The notes under the pieces are model-generated. The model saw only the letters and a list, made by a program, of their open reading frames with translations. It was not told the origin of the DNA and ran no database searches. Positions 24,834-34,083 of a DNA stretch of 64,000 nt are shown in pieces. The position numbers were made by a program, and so were the translations under genes. Within the stretch, counting starts at the first letter, position 1; the number at the start of each line of letters is the position of its first letter. The stretch covers positions 6,151,001-6,215,000 of the forward strand of contig NZ_CP150265.1 of the NCBI RefSeq assembly GCF_037976325.1. Direction: 5' to 3'. The DNA comes from Paenibacillus sp. FSL K6-3182 (GTDB lineage Bacteria > Bacillota > Bacilli > Paenibacillales > Paenibacillaceae).

Positions 24834-26003
24834 ATGACCCGGATCTTGAGACAAGCAGCTGTTGTTATTTTCGTTCTTATATCGCTGTTAACCTTACAAG
24901 CCAACGATGCCGCTGCACAGACGATGATGTTGAAGCCCAAAAAATCAAATGAGGAGCAGCAGCAACATATAATGATTATGACTGTCCGCTCTGGTCAACA
25001 CTCCTCATTTATGAGCGAGCTGCAAATCGAAAGCCAAGAAATGAATGCCGCTTTGCGTCAATCCAAGCATGTTCCTGAAGCTGAAATAGACTATTACTCC
25101 GATATAGACATCACACTAAAGTCTGCTGAAACGGTACATTATCGCTTGGATCGCTCTGGACAGCTCTGGAATGAAGCAAAAGCAGAAAAAATAATTTTGC
25201 CTGACAAGCTGGCTAAGAAGCTGGTTCGGTTAGCCGAAGGGTTGCGGACACAGCATTACGGGGAATTGTTGACATGGCAGCAAGCAACGGAGCTTTTGCC
25301 TAAAAAAAGCATGTTTTCTGTGACGGAGCTGGAAACGGGATTAACCTTCCATGTACAACGGCGCGCAGGCAGCGATCATGCAGATGTACAGCCGTTAACG
25401 AAAGAGGATTCCCGTGTTATGAAGCAAATTTATAATGACAAATGGAGCTGGAAAAGAAAGGCCATACTCGTCCACTCCGGCGACACCTGGATCGCTGCTT
25501 CTATGAATGGCATGCCGCATGGCGGTGACGGCATTCCAGAGAACGGCTTCTCTGGACACTTTTGCATTCATTTTCTAGGCAGCTCCACCCATAAATCAGA
25601 CACTCCAGACCCCGCGCACCAAATGATGGTACATAAGGCTGCTGGACAAATCAAACCTTATTTCGAATCTGTTCAGCCGAGCGTTCTGGCTAGAAGCTTC
25701 GTTGAAGCGATGTATCATCAAGACCATGAGTTGTTGCTTCCGCTCGCCAATGAAATGCCAAAGGAAAAGCTCGCTTCCATCTTACATGTTATGGAGTCAC
25801 TCGTTTCCATACGAGAGCAAATCCCGCCAAAATCCAAAGGCCAGATCCACACCGATGAGCTTGGTGATGCTTTAACGACCGAAATAAGATTGCCTGTATC
25901 GATCCATCAGCTGAATAAGCCTCGCCGAAGCAGTGTTTATACCTTCATGTTCAAACGAGAAACCGCTAAGTCCCCATGGCATATTCAAGATATTATTGAA
26001 TAA
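24834..26003 (+). CDS. Secreted protein of unknown function with an HFCIHFxxSxTH motif
   Basis: A 389-residue protein with a clear signal peptide (ILRQAAVVIFVLISLLTLQANDAAAQ). The middle part carries GGDGIPENGFSGHFCIHFLGSSTH (here residues about 227-250), followed by DPAHQMMVHKAAG. The arrangement of His, Cys and Ser in HFCIHFLGSSTH looks like a catalytic or metal-binding centre and recurs, in my recollection, in uncharacterised Paenibacillus surface proteins. I cannot assign a family. The last third is a compact alpha/beta region. GGAGGAGG precedes the ATG. It does not share an operon with neighbouring genes. Confidence 0.75.
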   Translation: MTRILRQAAVVIFVLISLLTLQANDAAAQTMMLKPKKSNEEQQQHIMIMTVRSGQHSSFMSELQIESQEMNAALRQSKHVPEAEIDYYSDIDITLKSAETVHYRLDRSGQLWNEAKAEKIILPDKLAKKLVRLAEGLRTQHYGELLTWQQATELLPKKSMFSVTELETGLTFHVQRRAGSDHADVQPLTKEDSRVMKQIYNDKWSWKRKAILVHSGDTWIAASMNGMPHGGDGIPENGFSGHFCIHFLGSSTHKSDTPDPAHQMMVHKAAGQIKPYFESVQPSVLARSFVEAMYHQDHELLLPLANEMPKEKLASILHVMESLVSIREQIPPKSKGQIHTDELGDALTTEIRLPVSIHQLNKPRRSSVYTFMFKRETAKSPWHIQDIIE

Positions 26004-26007
26004 AAAA

Positions 26008-26058
26008 TCCCTATAGCTGCGGAATCCGAATCATTCGGCTTTCCTTCGCTATAGGGAT
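26008..26058 (-). terminator. Terminator of the giant pectinase gene
   Basis: A perfect 11-bp stem (ATCCCTATAGC / GCTATAGGGAT) with an inner CCGAAT/ATTCGG pairing. On the minus strand it is followed by six T residues. It starts only five bases after the stop of the convergent secreted-protein gene. Confidence 0.88.
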
Positions 26059-26076
26059 CTGCTCAGTTGACGTATT

Positions 26077-29000
26077 TTATTCGAGCATTCTCATCATCGA
26101 ATAAATGACTTTTGCTGCTTGTGCTCTTGTACTCCAACCATTTGGCATAAATGTATTACCCGACATGCCGTTCAGAATGCCTGTCGACTGCATTTCCTGA
26201 ACAGCCTTGGCTGCATAATCGGCAATCTCCTCCTGATCGGTGAAAGCAATTGCGCTTCCACTCACAAGCTTCAAGCCAGCCACCTCAGCTGCACGGTAGG
26301 CCATAACGGCCATATCCTGCCGTGAGATAAGCTCGTTGACGCCAAAGGTTCCGTCAGACTTGCCTTTTATTATGCCAAGCTTCTCAGCTGCGGCAATTGA
26401 GCTGGCGTACCATGCGCCTGCTTTCACGTCGCTAAAGCTGCTTACTCCTTCCCTGTCTTCTAGCTCTAATGCCAGCATCAGCATTTTCACAAATGCTCCT
26501 CGTGTCACCTCGCCACTCGGCTGGAAGCTGCCATCTCCATAGCCATTAACAATGCTGCGCGCTGCCAATGCTTCAATCGGATCGATTGCCCATAAAGCTT
26601 GATTCAGATCCGTGAATGCAGATGCTGCGTATAGGCTAGAATAATAGCTGAAATGATTTGTTTTGAAGGTGATCATCCCTGTTTTTGCATCATACTTTCC
26701 ATTGCGAACGATTTCGAATTTGCCATCGTCTGCGATATAATATACGACCACATTGCCCGGCTTCTCACCTAGCTTAAGCACATAAGGAACACTTATCTCA
26801 AGTGTATGCTTGCCGCCCGCGAATTCACTTATTTTCTTATCGCCTACATATAGATTGAAATCATAGACGGTTCCATCGCCAACTTTCTCTCGAATAGCCT
26901 CGGAGAGTCCAGAAGTATCCATCCTATCGATTGATAGTTTAAGCGTTTCTGTACCTGCGCCAAGCGCACCCTTAAGTGCTTTGTTCGAAAGGGTTACTTT
27001 TACCGAGCCCGTATCCATTGTTAAAGAAAATGCATCCTTCGTATTCAAGCCCGCAAACGCACCGCCACGAATGCTGATCTCTACTGATTTGGCAGACCCT
27101 ACCGCATTCACCTTAATGGTGAGCGATTTTGTTGCTGCTTCGATCGCTTTTTGGAGATCCGCAGCTTCTACCACCGCTGTCGCTTTTCCGTTCACTGTCA
27201 CTGCTTCAACCGTTACTTGATTGCCAGCAGGCGTTGGAGTTGGCGCTGTACCACCAGGCGGTGAATCCGGTGTTGGACTTGGACTTGGAGTTGGTGTCGG
27301 TGTTGGGCTAGGTGAAACGACTGGATCTGCAAGCAGGGTAATTTTTTTCTCCCCTTTTACACCCGATCCATCCGCAGCCGTCGCTACGACGGTTACCTTT
27401 CCTTCCGCTGTCGCATGAAGCAGGCCATCTGTTCCGATTGCTGCCAGAGTAGTAGAGCTGCCATCCTCATTCACAACTGACCAAACTACATTTTTGTTAG
27501 CCGCAGTATCCATATGAACCTCTGCATTCATCTGGAGCGTGCTGCCCACCTTAACAGAATCGGCTTGCCCTGCCGCTGTTACCGTTATCGAGGTAACTAG
27601 CGCTTGAATATATTGAATATTTGGAGCTGCTGGCATCGCCATTCCGTCTCCTAAATAGAAGCTTGGATGCGGCGGCTGGTTATAAGCAACATTTTGCCAA
27701 GCTACTCCTAAACGATAGTTCGGATCATGCATCAGCGTGCGAATACGATATTCGGTTTCATCCACAGTAGAGTAGATTCTAAATTCGCTGCTGTCTTCTG
27801 AACGCAACATGATCTCCTCACGCCAGTCGCCGAACAAGTCAGCCTGCAAGCTAGAGTTCGCTTTCGTCGAGTTATTTGTAGCGGAGCCAACTGCCGTCAA
27901 TAAATTAACCGTTTTTGCATTCATATAATCCCATTTATCGATGCGATTATAATCCTGCAGCTCGCGCAGCAGATCGCCATCCCACCATACGCCAAAGTTT
28001 GTCGAGCTTGGGATGCTCGTCGTTATTTTCTCGCCTTTGGCGCTGTACAATCCTGTAACCGGGATATGCTCGCTACTTACAATATTGGCGCTCCACATCT
28101 CTTCACCCAAATATCTTGGATCGAGATCCGCTGACATCCCGCGGCCCGTATCTACGCCGGTATGAATACCCCAAATAATTTCGCCTGTACGCGCATCCTT
28201 CAAATCCATCCCGTATGGGGAGTCGCTATGCTCTTGTACAGCGAATATTTCCAGTCCCGGACGTTCAGGGTCAAGGTCGCCAAAATGCATCGCATCACCG
28301 TGGCCAAGTCCCGTATTGTAGAGCGGCTTGCCATCGTCATCAATACCCATCGCGCCAAAATGAATTTCGTCTTTGCCGTCGCCGTCTGAATCGCCTATCG
28401 ATAAATTGTGATTCCCTTGGCCTGCAAAGGAGCCGTTTCCTTCATCGTTAGAGTCAAATACCCACCGCTTCGTCAGCTGACCATTGCGATAGTCATAAGC
28501 AGCAAGCACCGTACGTGTGTAATACCCTCTGCTAAAAACTAAGCTCGGCTTCTCGCCGTCAAGATACGCGACCGCTGCTAGAAAACGGTCCACCCGATTG
28601 CCGTAAGCATCTCCCCACGCTGCAACATCACCGCGAGGCGGATCATACTCTGTTGTGGCAAGCGCTTTTCCAGTTAAGCCCTCGAATACGGTTAAATATT
28701 CATTGCCTAACAATACATATCCGCTGCTGTTGCGATAATCCTTACTAGGATCACCGATGGCTTTGCCCGTTCCGTCAATCGTACCATCCGCTGTCTTGAA
28801 CGTGACTTCCGCACGTCCATCACCGTCCAAGTCATAAACCATAAACTGTGTATAATGCGCTCCTGCTCGAATATTTGGTCCGAGATTAATGCGCCATAGC
28901 CGCGTGCCGTCAAGCTTATATGCATCCATATACACAATGCCCGTATAACCGGCTTGGGAATTGTCTTTGCTGTTGGATGGCGACCATAACATGACAATCT

Positions 29001-32000
29001 CATATTTACCGTCACCGTCGAGATCCCCTACGCTAGCGTCACCCGCTGCATACGAGTACGGCTGTCCGTCCTTCGTATAATCATCGGCTGGCTTCTGCAG
29101 CGGCACTGATTTGTACTGCTTTTGCCAAACGCCGAAGCTGCTGGTCGCAGCCTGCTCAACACCGCTCAGCACCGATGTAATATGGTACAAGGATGTGTCT
29201 GTACCCGCCGTATCCACATAGTTCGTGCTCTTCGTGATCAGCTCATCGTTAAGCTTGATGCCGTCACGATAAACATTGAAGCCGATTGACTCTGGATCAA
29301 GTCCTAACATACGCCATCCCAAATAGTTGCCGTTCTCCGTCTTAATGGCGACAGGCGAACGATCCAGATACTCCATTGCGCGAATAAGCGTTGTAATCGC
29401 CTGTGTCTCCAAAGCATCCGAGAGCTCAGAAATGCCGCCCTCATTGACAGAAGCCACTTTATAGTAATAAGGAATCGTCGTCAAAACGGTGTTGTCGGTA
29501 TAAGATGCCGTAGATGACTTTCCAATCAACGTATAAGGGCCATTCGCTTCTTTGGCGCGATACACATTGTACATTCTTGCCTGTGGAACAGCATCCCAAG
29601 TGAAGCTAATATCGTTTTTGTGAATGGAAGCAAGTGCAAGGCCTGTTGGAATCGCTGCTTTCTCCACATTCGGATCAATCATGGACACCTGCAGGAAATT
29701 AGATGTCACCGACTCAAATCCGGTATTGTCTATTGCCGACACCGAATATACGTACTCAAGGCCAACATCCGCGCTAGTATCAATAAACGTTGGTTGCGTC
29801 GTCACGCCTAGCAGCTCAGCGCTGCTTGCGACAGTAGCCTTGCGATAAACATGATATTTTACAGCATCTGCTACTCCTGTCCATGAAAGCTCCGCCTTAA
29901 TTGGATTGCTGCTCAAATCAAGATCGTTTAGCTCTAGCTTCGTAGGCGCTAGAAGCAGCGGCGTTATTTCAACCCCATTCAAATGAGCAGTCTGACCGCT
30001 GAGGATCATGTTCAGCTGTCCGTCCTTAACGGCAATCATGTTGAACACCCGTTCAGCAATATTTTCCTTGCCAGATGATACCGTGCCATAATCCTTATTT
30101 TCAATATTAATAATCGTTTTCGTTGACCCGATCCAGTCCCCCGTATAGGTCTTGACTGAATAATAACCGTTTGGCAGGTCTACTTTGAATTCATAGCTAT
30201 TGCCAAAATAAGCAACAAAGTCTCGTCTGAGCGCATCCGTACCCGCTCCGCGGTCGCGATCTATCATACCTGTGCTATCCGTTATGCCATATCCGCGTTC
30301 AGCGGTGTAGATCGTATTGCGAGTAACCTCGGTATAACCAGCCTCAACTACTCCGCCAATCGTTCCGAAATCATATTTGTACAATGCCGATTTCGTTTGA
30401 ATAAAGATGGGATCGGATGGCGCAGACTCTCCTTTGCCATTCACTGCTGTCACATAAACATGATAGCTGTTCCCTTCAACAAGTCCGCCCATATTCAGCG
30501 TCGGAAGTGTAGAAGTACCAATCATGGCATACGCGCTATCCGGCTCTGAGGAAAGCTTGCGATAGATTTTGTAAATATCCGCCGTTGCTGTTTTGTCCCA
30601 TTTGAGCAATGCTCCTGCATTGCTTATGCTTCCAGCGATAAGGCTGGTCGGCTTAGCTGGCACGTTTGCTGGCAATTCAATTTCTTTTACGGATTGAGCC
30701 AGTGGCAAATCCAGCTGCTTGATCGCTGCCGAAAGCATACGCGCGAGCTGAATGGCGCCATATTCTTGGAAATGCGTATCATCAGCGGACCCATTCGGGA
30801 ATGCTCCGTATACTCCAGCTGGCGTATGAAGGAACACGGATAACGTTGCTGCTGGACCGATTGAATCGTAATACGCAATACTCAGCGTGCTCAAATCGAC
30901 CACATTAACATCAAGCTCCTGCCCAACTTCCTTCATCGCTTGCACGTATTCTGGGAAGCTGACGTTAAACTTTCCAGTCTCGGCGTTGAAGCTGCGCCTG
31001 CCCATCGGCGTCACAAGAATTGGCGTTGCTCCGCGCTGCTTCGCGCCGTTTACATACGTTTTCAAATAGTTTTTGTAATCTGCTGGAGATGCATAACGAT
31101 CCGGAACGCTAATCGTTGCATCATTATGACCAAATTGCACGAGGAAATAATCGCCCGGCTTAATAGCTCTCAGCACCTCGTCCAAGCGGCCTTCGGATAT
31201 AAAGTTTTTGGTGCTACGACCGCCGATCGCATGATTTTTGAAAATAACATTTTCAGAGAAAAAGCTTGGAATCATTTGTCCCCAGCCCGCTTGTGGAAGC
31301 CAGTACGGATCGTACGTTTGTACAGTAGAATCACCTGCTAGATAAATAGTAGGCAGCTCGCCTGGTGTACGCTCCGCTTTTTTCGTAATGACGAGCGCGT
31401 TGATTTTTGGAGCAGTACCCGCAAACTCGAAGTTCAGCTGCCCGTCTACCAACGCAATATCAAAGCTCATTTCAAGAAATTGACCTGCTGGCCTAACCGC
31501 ATTGCCGTCCAGTCGTTTTACCTTTTCCATGTTCTCGACTGTAATTGAAATATCCGTTACGTCATTCAGATCCCCTGCAATAAGAGACACTGTGTAATCT
31601 GCATTCGGCAGATCTACAATGAAGGATGTGTCCTTTACGATGCTGAAGTCCGAGCGCAGCGCATCCGCTGTGCCGCGGTCGACGAAGCTTACCTTTGCCG
31701 GATCACCAAACCCGTATTTTCGCTCCGCGGAATAAGCAGCAGCAGAGGAAACGGAAACATAACCATCAGCTGCCCAACCTTTTCCAAAATCAAAACGTTT
31801 TACATCTCCATCCGGCAATACAACCGGCGGCACATACACGGTGCTTGCCGCGTAAGCCGAGTAGTCGGACAAGACTTGTCCATTCCGTGCTTTTATTTTG
31901 TAATATTGTACGATAGCGGTATTCGCAGTTTGATCGATATACGACAATGCAGCTGATTGGCCAATCTCACCATACGTCCCATCCACTGCATCCGAACGAT

Positions 32001-32964
32001 ATACGACATAGTTCGCCGCTCCGACAGAAGCTCCCCAAGCAAGCCGAATAGAGGCGGCATTCACTTCGGTAACTGCTAGATTGATGGGGACAACAGGAGA
32101 CTGCGGCATCGGAATCAAGGCAGCCTCGCTAGCTGTGCTTAAAGGCGATTGCTGGCCAAAGGCATTGACGGACGAAACATAATACGTATAGCTATCCCCC
32201 ACACTTACATTAGCATCGGAATAGCTCGTTTCTTTGATTTGCTCAGCAATCGGCGCACTTGGCTCACTGCCGCCAGTCGTACGGTATATATGGTAGTAAA
32301 CCGCATCTGTGACAGCTGTCCATTTCATTGAAACGCCATTTGCGCTTATACTCGTCAGCATGAGTCCTTCAGGCGCTGAAGGAAGTACTTGCTCGATGAT
32401 AACAGCGTTCAAAACACTGAATGTTCCATCGCCTGTCAGTTGAATATTAAATTGTCCATCTGCGACTGAAGCATTATAAACCTTGCTCTCTACAGCTCTA
32501 CGAGAGTTGATAGAATCCCCGGCTACTTCCTCAATCGTTACCTTCGTTTTGTAGGTAGAAGTCGTTTGAAGAAGATCACCGGAATAAAGCGTGACCTTAT
32601 AGTTGCCATTAGGTATGTCCGCTTTGAATACAAAAGGAACATTGGTTCCTCCCAAAACAAAATCGTTAATTACGTTATCCGGTGACTCTGCCCCTCGAAA
32701 ACGAGAAGCAAGATTCATATCCAAACCATAGCCCTTCTCAGGTGTATAAAGCGTCGTTCCAGTAATACCGATATAACCATCCGCGACAGGACCACCTGTA
32801 CTTCCAGCAGGTGCTGGCGCTGAACCAAAATCAAACTTCCACATCTGCGGCTGTGCAGTTTGCGCGGCCTCTGCTTGCTCATTTGTAAATCCAGCAACAA
32901 CCGTGCAGAAAACCATAACTACTGCCAACACTAACGACATGCTCCGTTTCAATCGCTTACTCAT
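26077..32964 (-). CDS. Giant surface-anchored rhamnogalacturonan acetylesterase + PL11 rhamnogalacturonan lyase with SLH repeats
   Basis: A 2,295-residue secreted protein. Order by approximate residue: signal peptide (1-34); galactose-binding-like domain (40-190); two Fn3 modules (190-380); second galactose-binding-like domain (385-530); SGNH esterase related to rhamnogalacturonan acetylesterase (535-760; GDST, GGRST, GHND, DDTHF); Fn3 (770-855); third galactose-binding-like domain (858-1000); two Fn3 (1003-1188); PL11 rhamnogalacturonan lyase (1189-1785; DLDGDGKYEIVM, SDGDGKDEIHFG, calcium-binding Asp-rich repeats); bacterial Ig-like (1786-1880); Pro/Thr/Ser linker (1885-1911); a module of unknown type; three SLH repeats (2113-2295). 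It would remove acetyl groups from, and cut, pectin rhamnogalacturonan I at the cell wall. In B. subtilis these are separate proteins (YesT, YesW/YesX). Two cre-like sites lie upstream. Confidence 0.92.
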   Translation of the reverse strand: MSKRLKRSMSLVLAVVMVFCTVVAGFTNEQAEAAQTAQPQMWKFDFGSAPAPAGSTGGPVADGYIGITGTTLYTPEKGYGLDMNLASRFRGAESPDNVINDFVLGGTNVPFVFKADIPNGNYKVTLYSGDLLQTTSTYKTKVTIEEVAGDSINSRRAVESKVYNASVADGQFNIQLTGDGTFSVLNAVIIEQVLPSAPEGLMLTSISANGVSMKWTAVTDAVYYHIYRTTGGSEPSAPIAEQIKETSYSDANVSVGDSYTYYVSSVNAFGQQSPLSTASEAALIPMPQSPVVPINLAVTEVNAASIRLAWGASVGAANYVVYRSDAVDGTYGEIGQSAALSYIDQTANTAIVQYYKIKARNGQVLSDYSAYAASTVYVPPVVLPDGDVKRFDFGKGWAADGYVSVSSAAAYSAERKYGFGDPAKVSFVDRGTADALRSDFSIVKDTSFIVDLPNADYTVSLIAGDLNDVTDISITVENMEKVKRLDGNAVRPAGQFLEMSFDIALVDGQLNFEFAGTAPKINALVITKKAERTPGELPTIYLAGDSTVQTYDPYWLPQAGWGQMIPSFFSENVIFKNHAIGGRSTKNFISEGRLDEVLRAIKPGDYFLVQFGHNDATISVPDRYASPADYKNYLKTYVNGAKQRGATPILVTPMGRRSFNAETGKFNVSFPEYVQAMKEVGQELDVNVVDLSTLSIAYYDSIGPAATLSVFLHTPAGVYGAFPNGSADDTHFQEYGAIQLARMLSAAIKQLDLPLAQSVKEIELPANVPAKPTSLIAGSISNAGALLKWDKTATADIYKIYRKLSSEPDSAYAMIGTSTLPTLNMGGLVEGNSYHVYVTAVNGKGESAPSDPIFIQTKSALYKYDFGTIGGVVEAGYTEVTRNTIYTAERGYGITDSTGMIDRDRGAGTDALRRDFVAYFGNSYEFKVDLPNGYYSVKTYTGDWIGSTKTIINIENKDYGTVSSGKENIAERVFNMIAVKDGQLNMILSGQTAHLNGVEITPLLLAPTKLELNDLDLSSNPIKAELSWTGVADAVKYHVYRKATVASSAELLGVTTQPTFIDTSADVGLEYVYSVSAIDNTGFESVTSNFLQVSMIDPNVEKAAIPTGLALASIHKNDISFTWDAVPQARMYNVYRAKEANGPYTLIGKSSTASYTDNTVLTTIPYYYKVASVNEGGISELSDALETQAITTLIRAMEYLDRSPVAIKTENGNYLGWRMLGLDPESIGFNVYRDGIKLNDELITKSTNYVDTAGTDTSLYHITSVLSGVEQAATSSFGVWQKQYKSVPLQKPADDYTKDGQPYSYAAGDASVGDLDGDGKYEIVMLWSPSNSKDNSQAGYTGIVYMDAYKLDGTRLWRINLGPNIRAGAHYTQFMVYDLDGDGRAEVTFKTADGTIDGTGKAIGDPSKDYRNSSGYVLLGNEYLTVFEGLTGKALATTEYDPPRGDVAAWGDAYGNRVDRFLAAVAYLDGEKPSLVFSRGYYTRTVLAAYDYRNGQLTKRWVFDSNDEGNGSFAGQGNHNLSIGDSDGDGKDEIHFGAMGIDDDGKPLYNTGLGHGDAMHFGDLDPERPGLEIFAVQEHSDSPYGMDLKDARTGEIIWGIHTGVDTGRGMSADLDPRYLGEEMWSANIVSSEHIPVTGLYSAKGEKITTSIPSSTNFGVWWDGDLLRELQDYNRIDKWDYMNAKTVNLLTAVGSATNNSTKANSSLQADLFGDWREEIMLRSEDSSEFRIYSTVDETEYRIRTLMHDPNYRLGVAWQNVAYNQPPHPSFYLGDGMAMPAAPNIQYIQALVTSITVTAAGQADSVKVGSTLQMNAEVHMDTAANKNVVWSVVNEDGSSTTLAAIGTDGLLHATAEGKVTVVATAADGSGVKGEKKITLLADPVVSPSPTPTPTPSPSPTPDSPPGGTAPTPTPAGNQVTVEAVTVNGKATAVVEAADLQKAIEAATKSLTIKVNAVGSAKSVEISIRGGAFAGLNTKDAFSLTMDTGSVKVTLSNKALKGALGAGTETLKLSIDRMDTSGLSEAIREKVGDGTVYDFNLYVGDKKISEFAGGKHTLEISVPYVLKLGEKPGNVVVYYIADDGKFEIVRNGKYDAKTGMITFKTNHFSYYSSLYAASAFTDLNQALWAIDPIEALAARSIVNGYGDGSFQPSGEVTRGAFVKMLMLALELEDREGVSSFSDVKAGAWYASSIAAAEKLGIIKGKSDGTFGVNELISRQDMAVMAYRAAEVAGLKLVSGSAIAFTDQEEIADYAAKAVQEMQSTGILNGMSGNTFMPNGWSTRAQAAKVIYSMMRMLE

Positions 32965-33004
32965 TCAGCATTTGTTCCCCTTTCATAAATGGGCTAAAAT
33001 AAGC

Positions 33005-33018
33005 TGTAAACGTTTCTA
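33005..33018 (-). promoter_or_regulatory. cre-like site upstream of the pectinase gene
   Basis: TGTAAACGTTTCTA matches 12 of 14 positions of the CcpA consensus TGWAANCGNTNWCA. It lies about 40 bases before the start codon, where bound CcpA would block transcription when preferred sugars are present. Confidence 0.45.
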
Positions 33019-33074
33019 GCAATCACGCAAAATTTTTGGCAAGAAATATTTACCTCTTAATAGTACTCTTATAA

Positions 33075-33088
33075 AGAATGCGCTTTCA
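33075..33088 (-). promoter_or_regulatory. Second cre-like site upstream of the pectinase gene
   Basis: On the minus strand the site reads TGAAAGCGCATTCT, 12 of 14 matches to the cre consensus including the central CG. The pair of sites supports carbon catabolite repression of the pectinase. Confidence 0.45.
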
Positions 33089-33190
33089 TTAGAAAAAACC
33101 ATAATGATTGTTCAAATATCCGTGTATTTAGGCAACTTTTGCAAAAACGACAGACTTCGGCGGCGGCATACAGGGCTGTTGATTAGTGAA

Positions 33191-33526
33191 GGTGACTGTA
33201 GGCAAGTCGGTGTTCTAAAAGCCTTAAAGTTATGTTAGTTTGGTAGCTGTAGGTACATATATGCGCTTATAGAGTTAGGTGGGCCGTTGGAGTGGGGATT
33301 TATGGTGGCTGTTAGCACGTATATGTTCTTAGAGCCTTGAAGTATCATGAGTTTGGCGGCTGTAAGCACATATATGTGCTTATGGAGTAAAACCAGCGTT
33401 GGAATAGTGATCTAAATTGGCTGTTAGCACGTATATGTTCTTAGAGCCTTGAAGTATCATGAGTTTGGTGGTTATAAGCACATAGATGTGCTTAAGGAGT
33501 CAATTCGCAGTCGGAGCGGAACTTTT
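33191..33526. repeat. Three tandem copies of a 112-bp repeat with 20-bp palindromes
   Basis: Units begin near 33191, 33303 and 33415. Units 2 and 3 are nearly identical over the stretch from GGCTGTTAGCACG through TATCATGAG. Unit 1 is degenerate, and a partial fourth start lies at about 33527. Each unit ends in a palindrome: TAAGCACATATATGTGCTTA at 33363-33382 is perfect, the copy at 33475-33494 has one central mismatch, and the copy at 33250-33269 is degraded. No ORF crosses the array. Confidence 0.85.
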
Positions 33527-33589
33527 TGGCGGCTGTAAGGTTGCTTACAACAAGCTAGTGTTCGGATTTGTACATGCAATTGGAAAACA

Positions 33590-33598
33590 TGATATAAT
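33590..33598 (+). promoter_or_regulatory. Extended -10 promoter of the XRE gene
   Basis: TGATATAAT is an extended -10 element with a perfect TATAAT, 74 bases before the start codon. A weak TTGTAC lies 19 bases upstream. Confidence 0.5.
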
Positions 33599-33671
33599 TA
33601 TGTGTGCATTTACCTTGCAAGCAATATGATCATTTAAAATAGACATTATGACGTTGGAGAGGGGGATATTG

Positions 33672-34028
33672 ATGTTTGCGAAGCGCCTTAAACAGCTGCG
33701 TAAATCGAGGAAATTAACGATGCAGGAAGTTGCTGATTATTTAGGAGTTGCGAAAAGCACCTATGCAGGCTATGAATCCGGCTATCGACAGCCGACTCTT
33801 GAATCCATTCAAACCATTTCACGCAAGCTGCGCACTTCCGCTGATTATCTTCTTGGGCTTACTGATTATCCTGAGCCGCCAATTGAGCTCAATCATAATG
33901 CGAAGGAATATTTGAATTATGATCAGCTGCACTGGGATGGGGTTCCTTTGGAAAAGGACGACCTGGATTTAATTCGCAACTTGCTCGAACGTGTACTCCG
34001 CGATCGCACCTTGCCAAAGGATGAATGA
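33672..34028 (+). CDS. XRE-family transcriptional regulator
   Basis: A 118-residue protein. The Cro/CI-type helix-turn-helix (RLKQLRKSRKLTMQEVADYLGVAKSTYAGYESGYRQP) fills residues 4-60, ending in the SADYLLGLTD block common in this group. A short C-terminal helix (DDLDLIRNLLERVLRD) may mediate dimerisation. The start at 33672 follows GAGGGGG with six or seven bases of spacing, so the first eight residues of the longer frame are excluded. It resembles SinR- and ImmR-type regulators, but no target can be named. Confidence 0.85.
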   Translation: MFAKRLKQLRKSRKLTMQEVADYLGVAKSTYAGYESGYRQPTLESIQTISRKLRTSADYLLGLTDYPEPPIELNHNAKEYLNYDQLHWDGVPLEKDDLDLIRNLLERVLRDRTLPKDE

Positions 34029-34083
34029 TCTATCCACTATATCTATATTTGATTAAAATAAGGAACTCCAAACGTTCTTAGCT

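Noticed and set aside
30940..31341. 133-residue plus-strand ORF
   Set aside because: Shadow of the esterase domain on the opposite strand.
33191..33526. CRISPR array
   Set aside because: Units are contiguous 112-bp tandem copies without variable spacers, and no cas genes are present.
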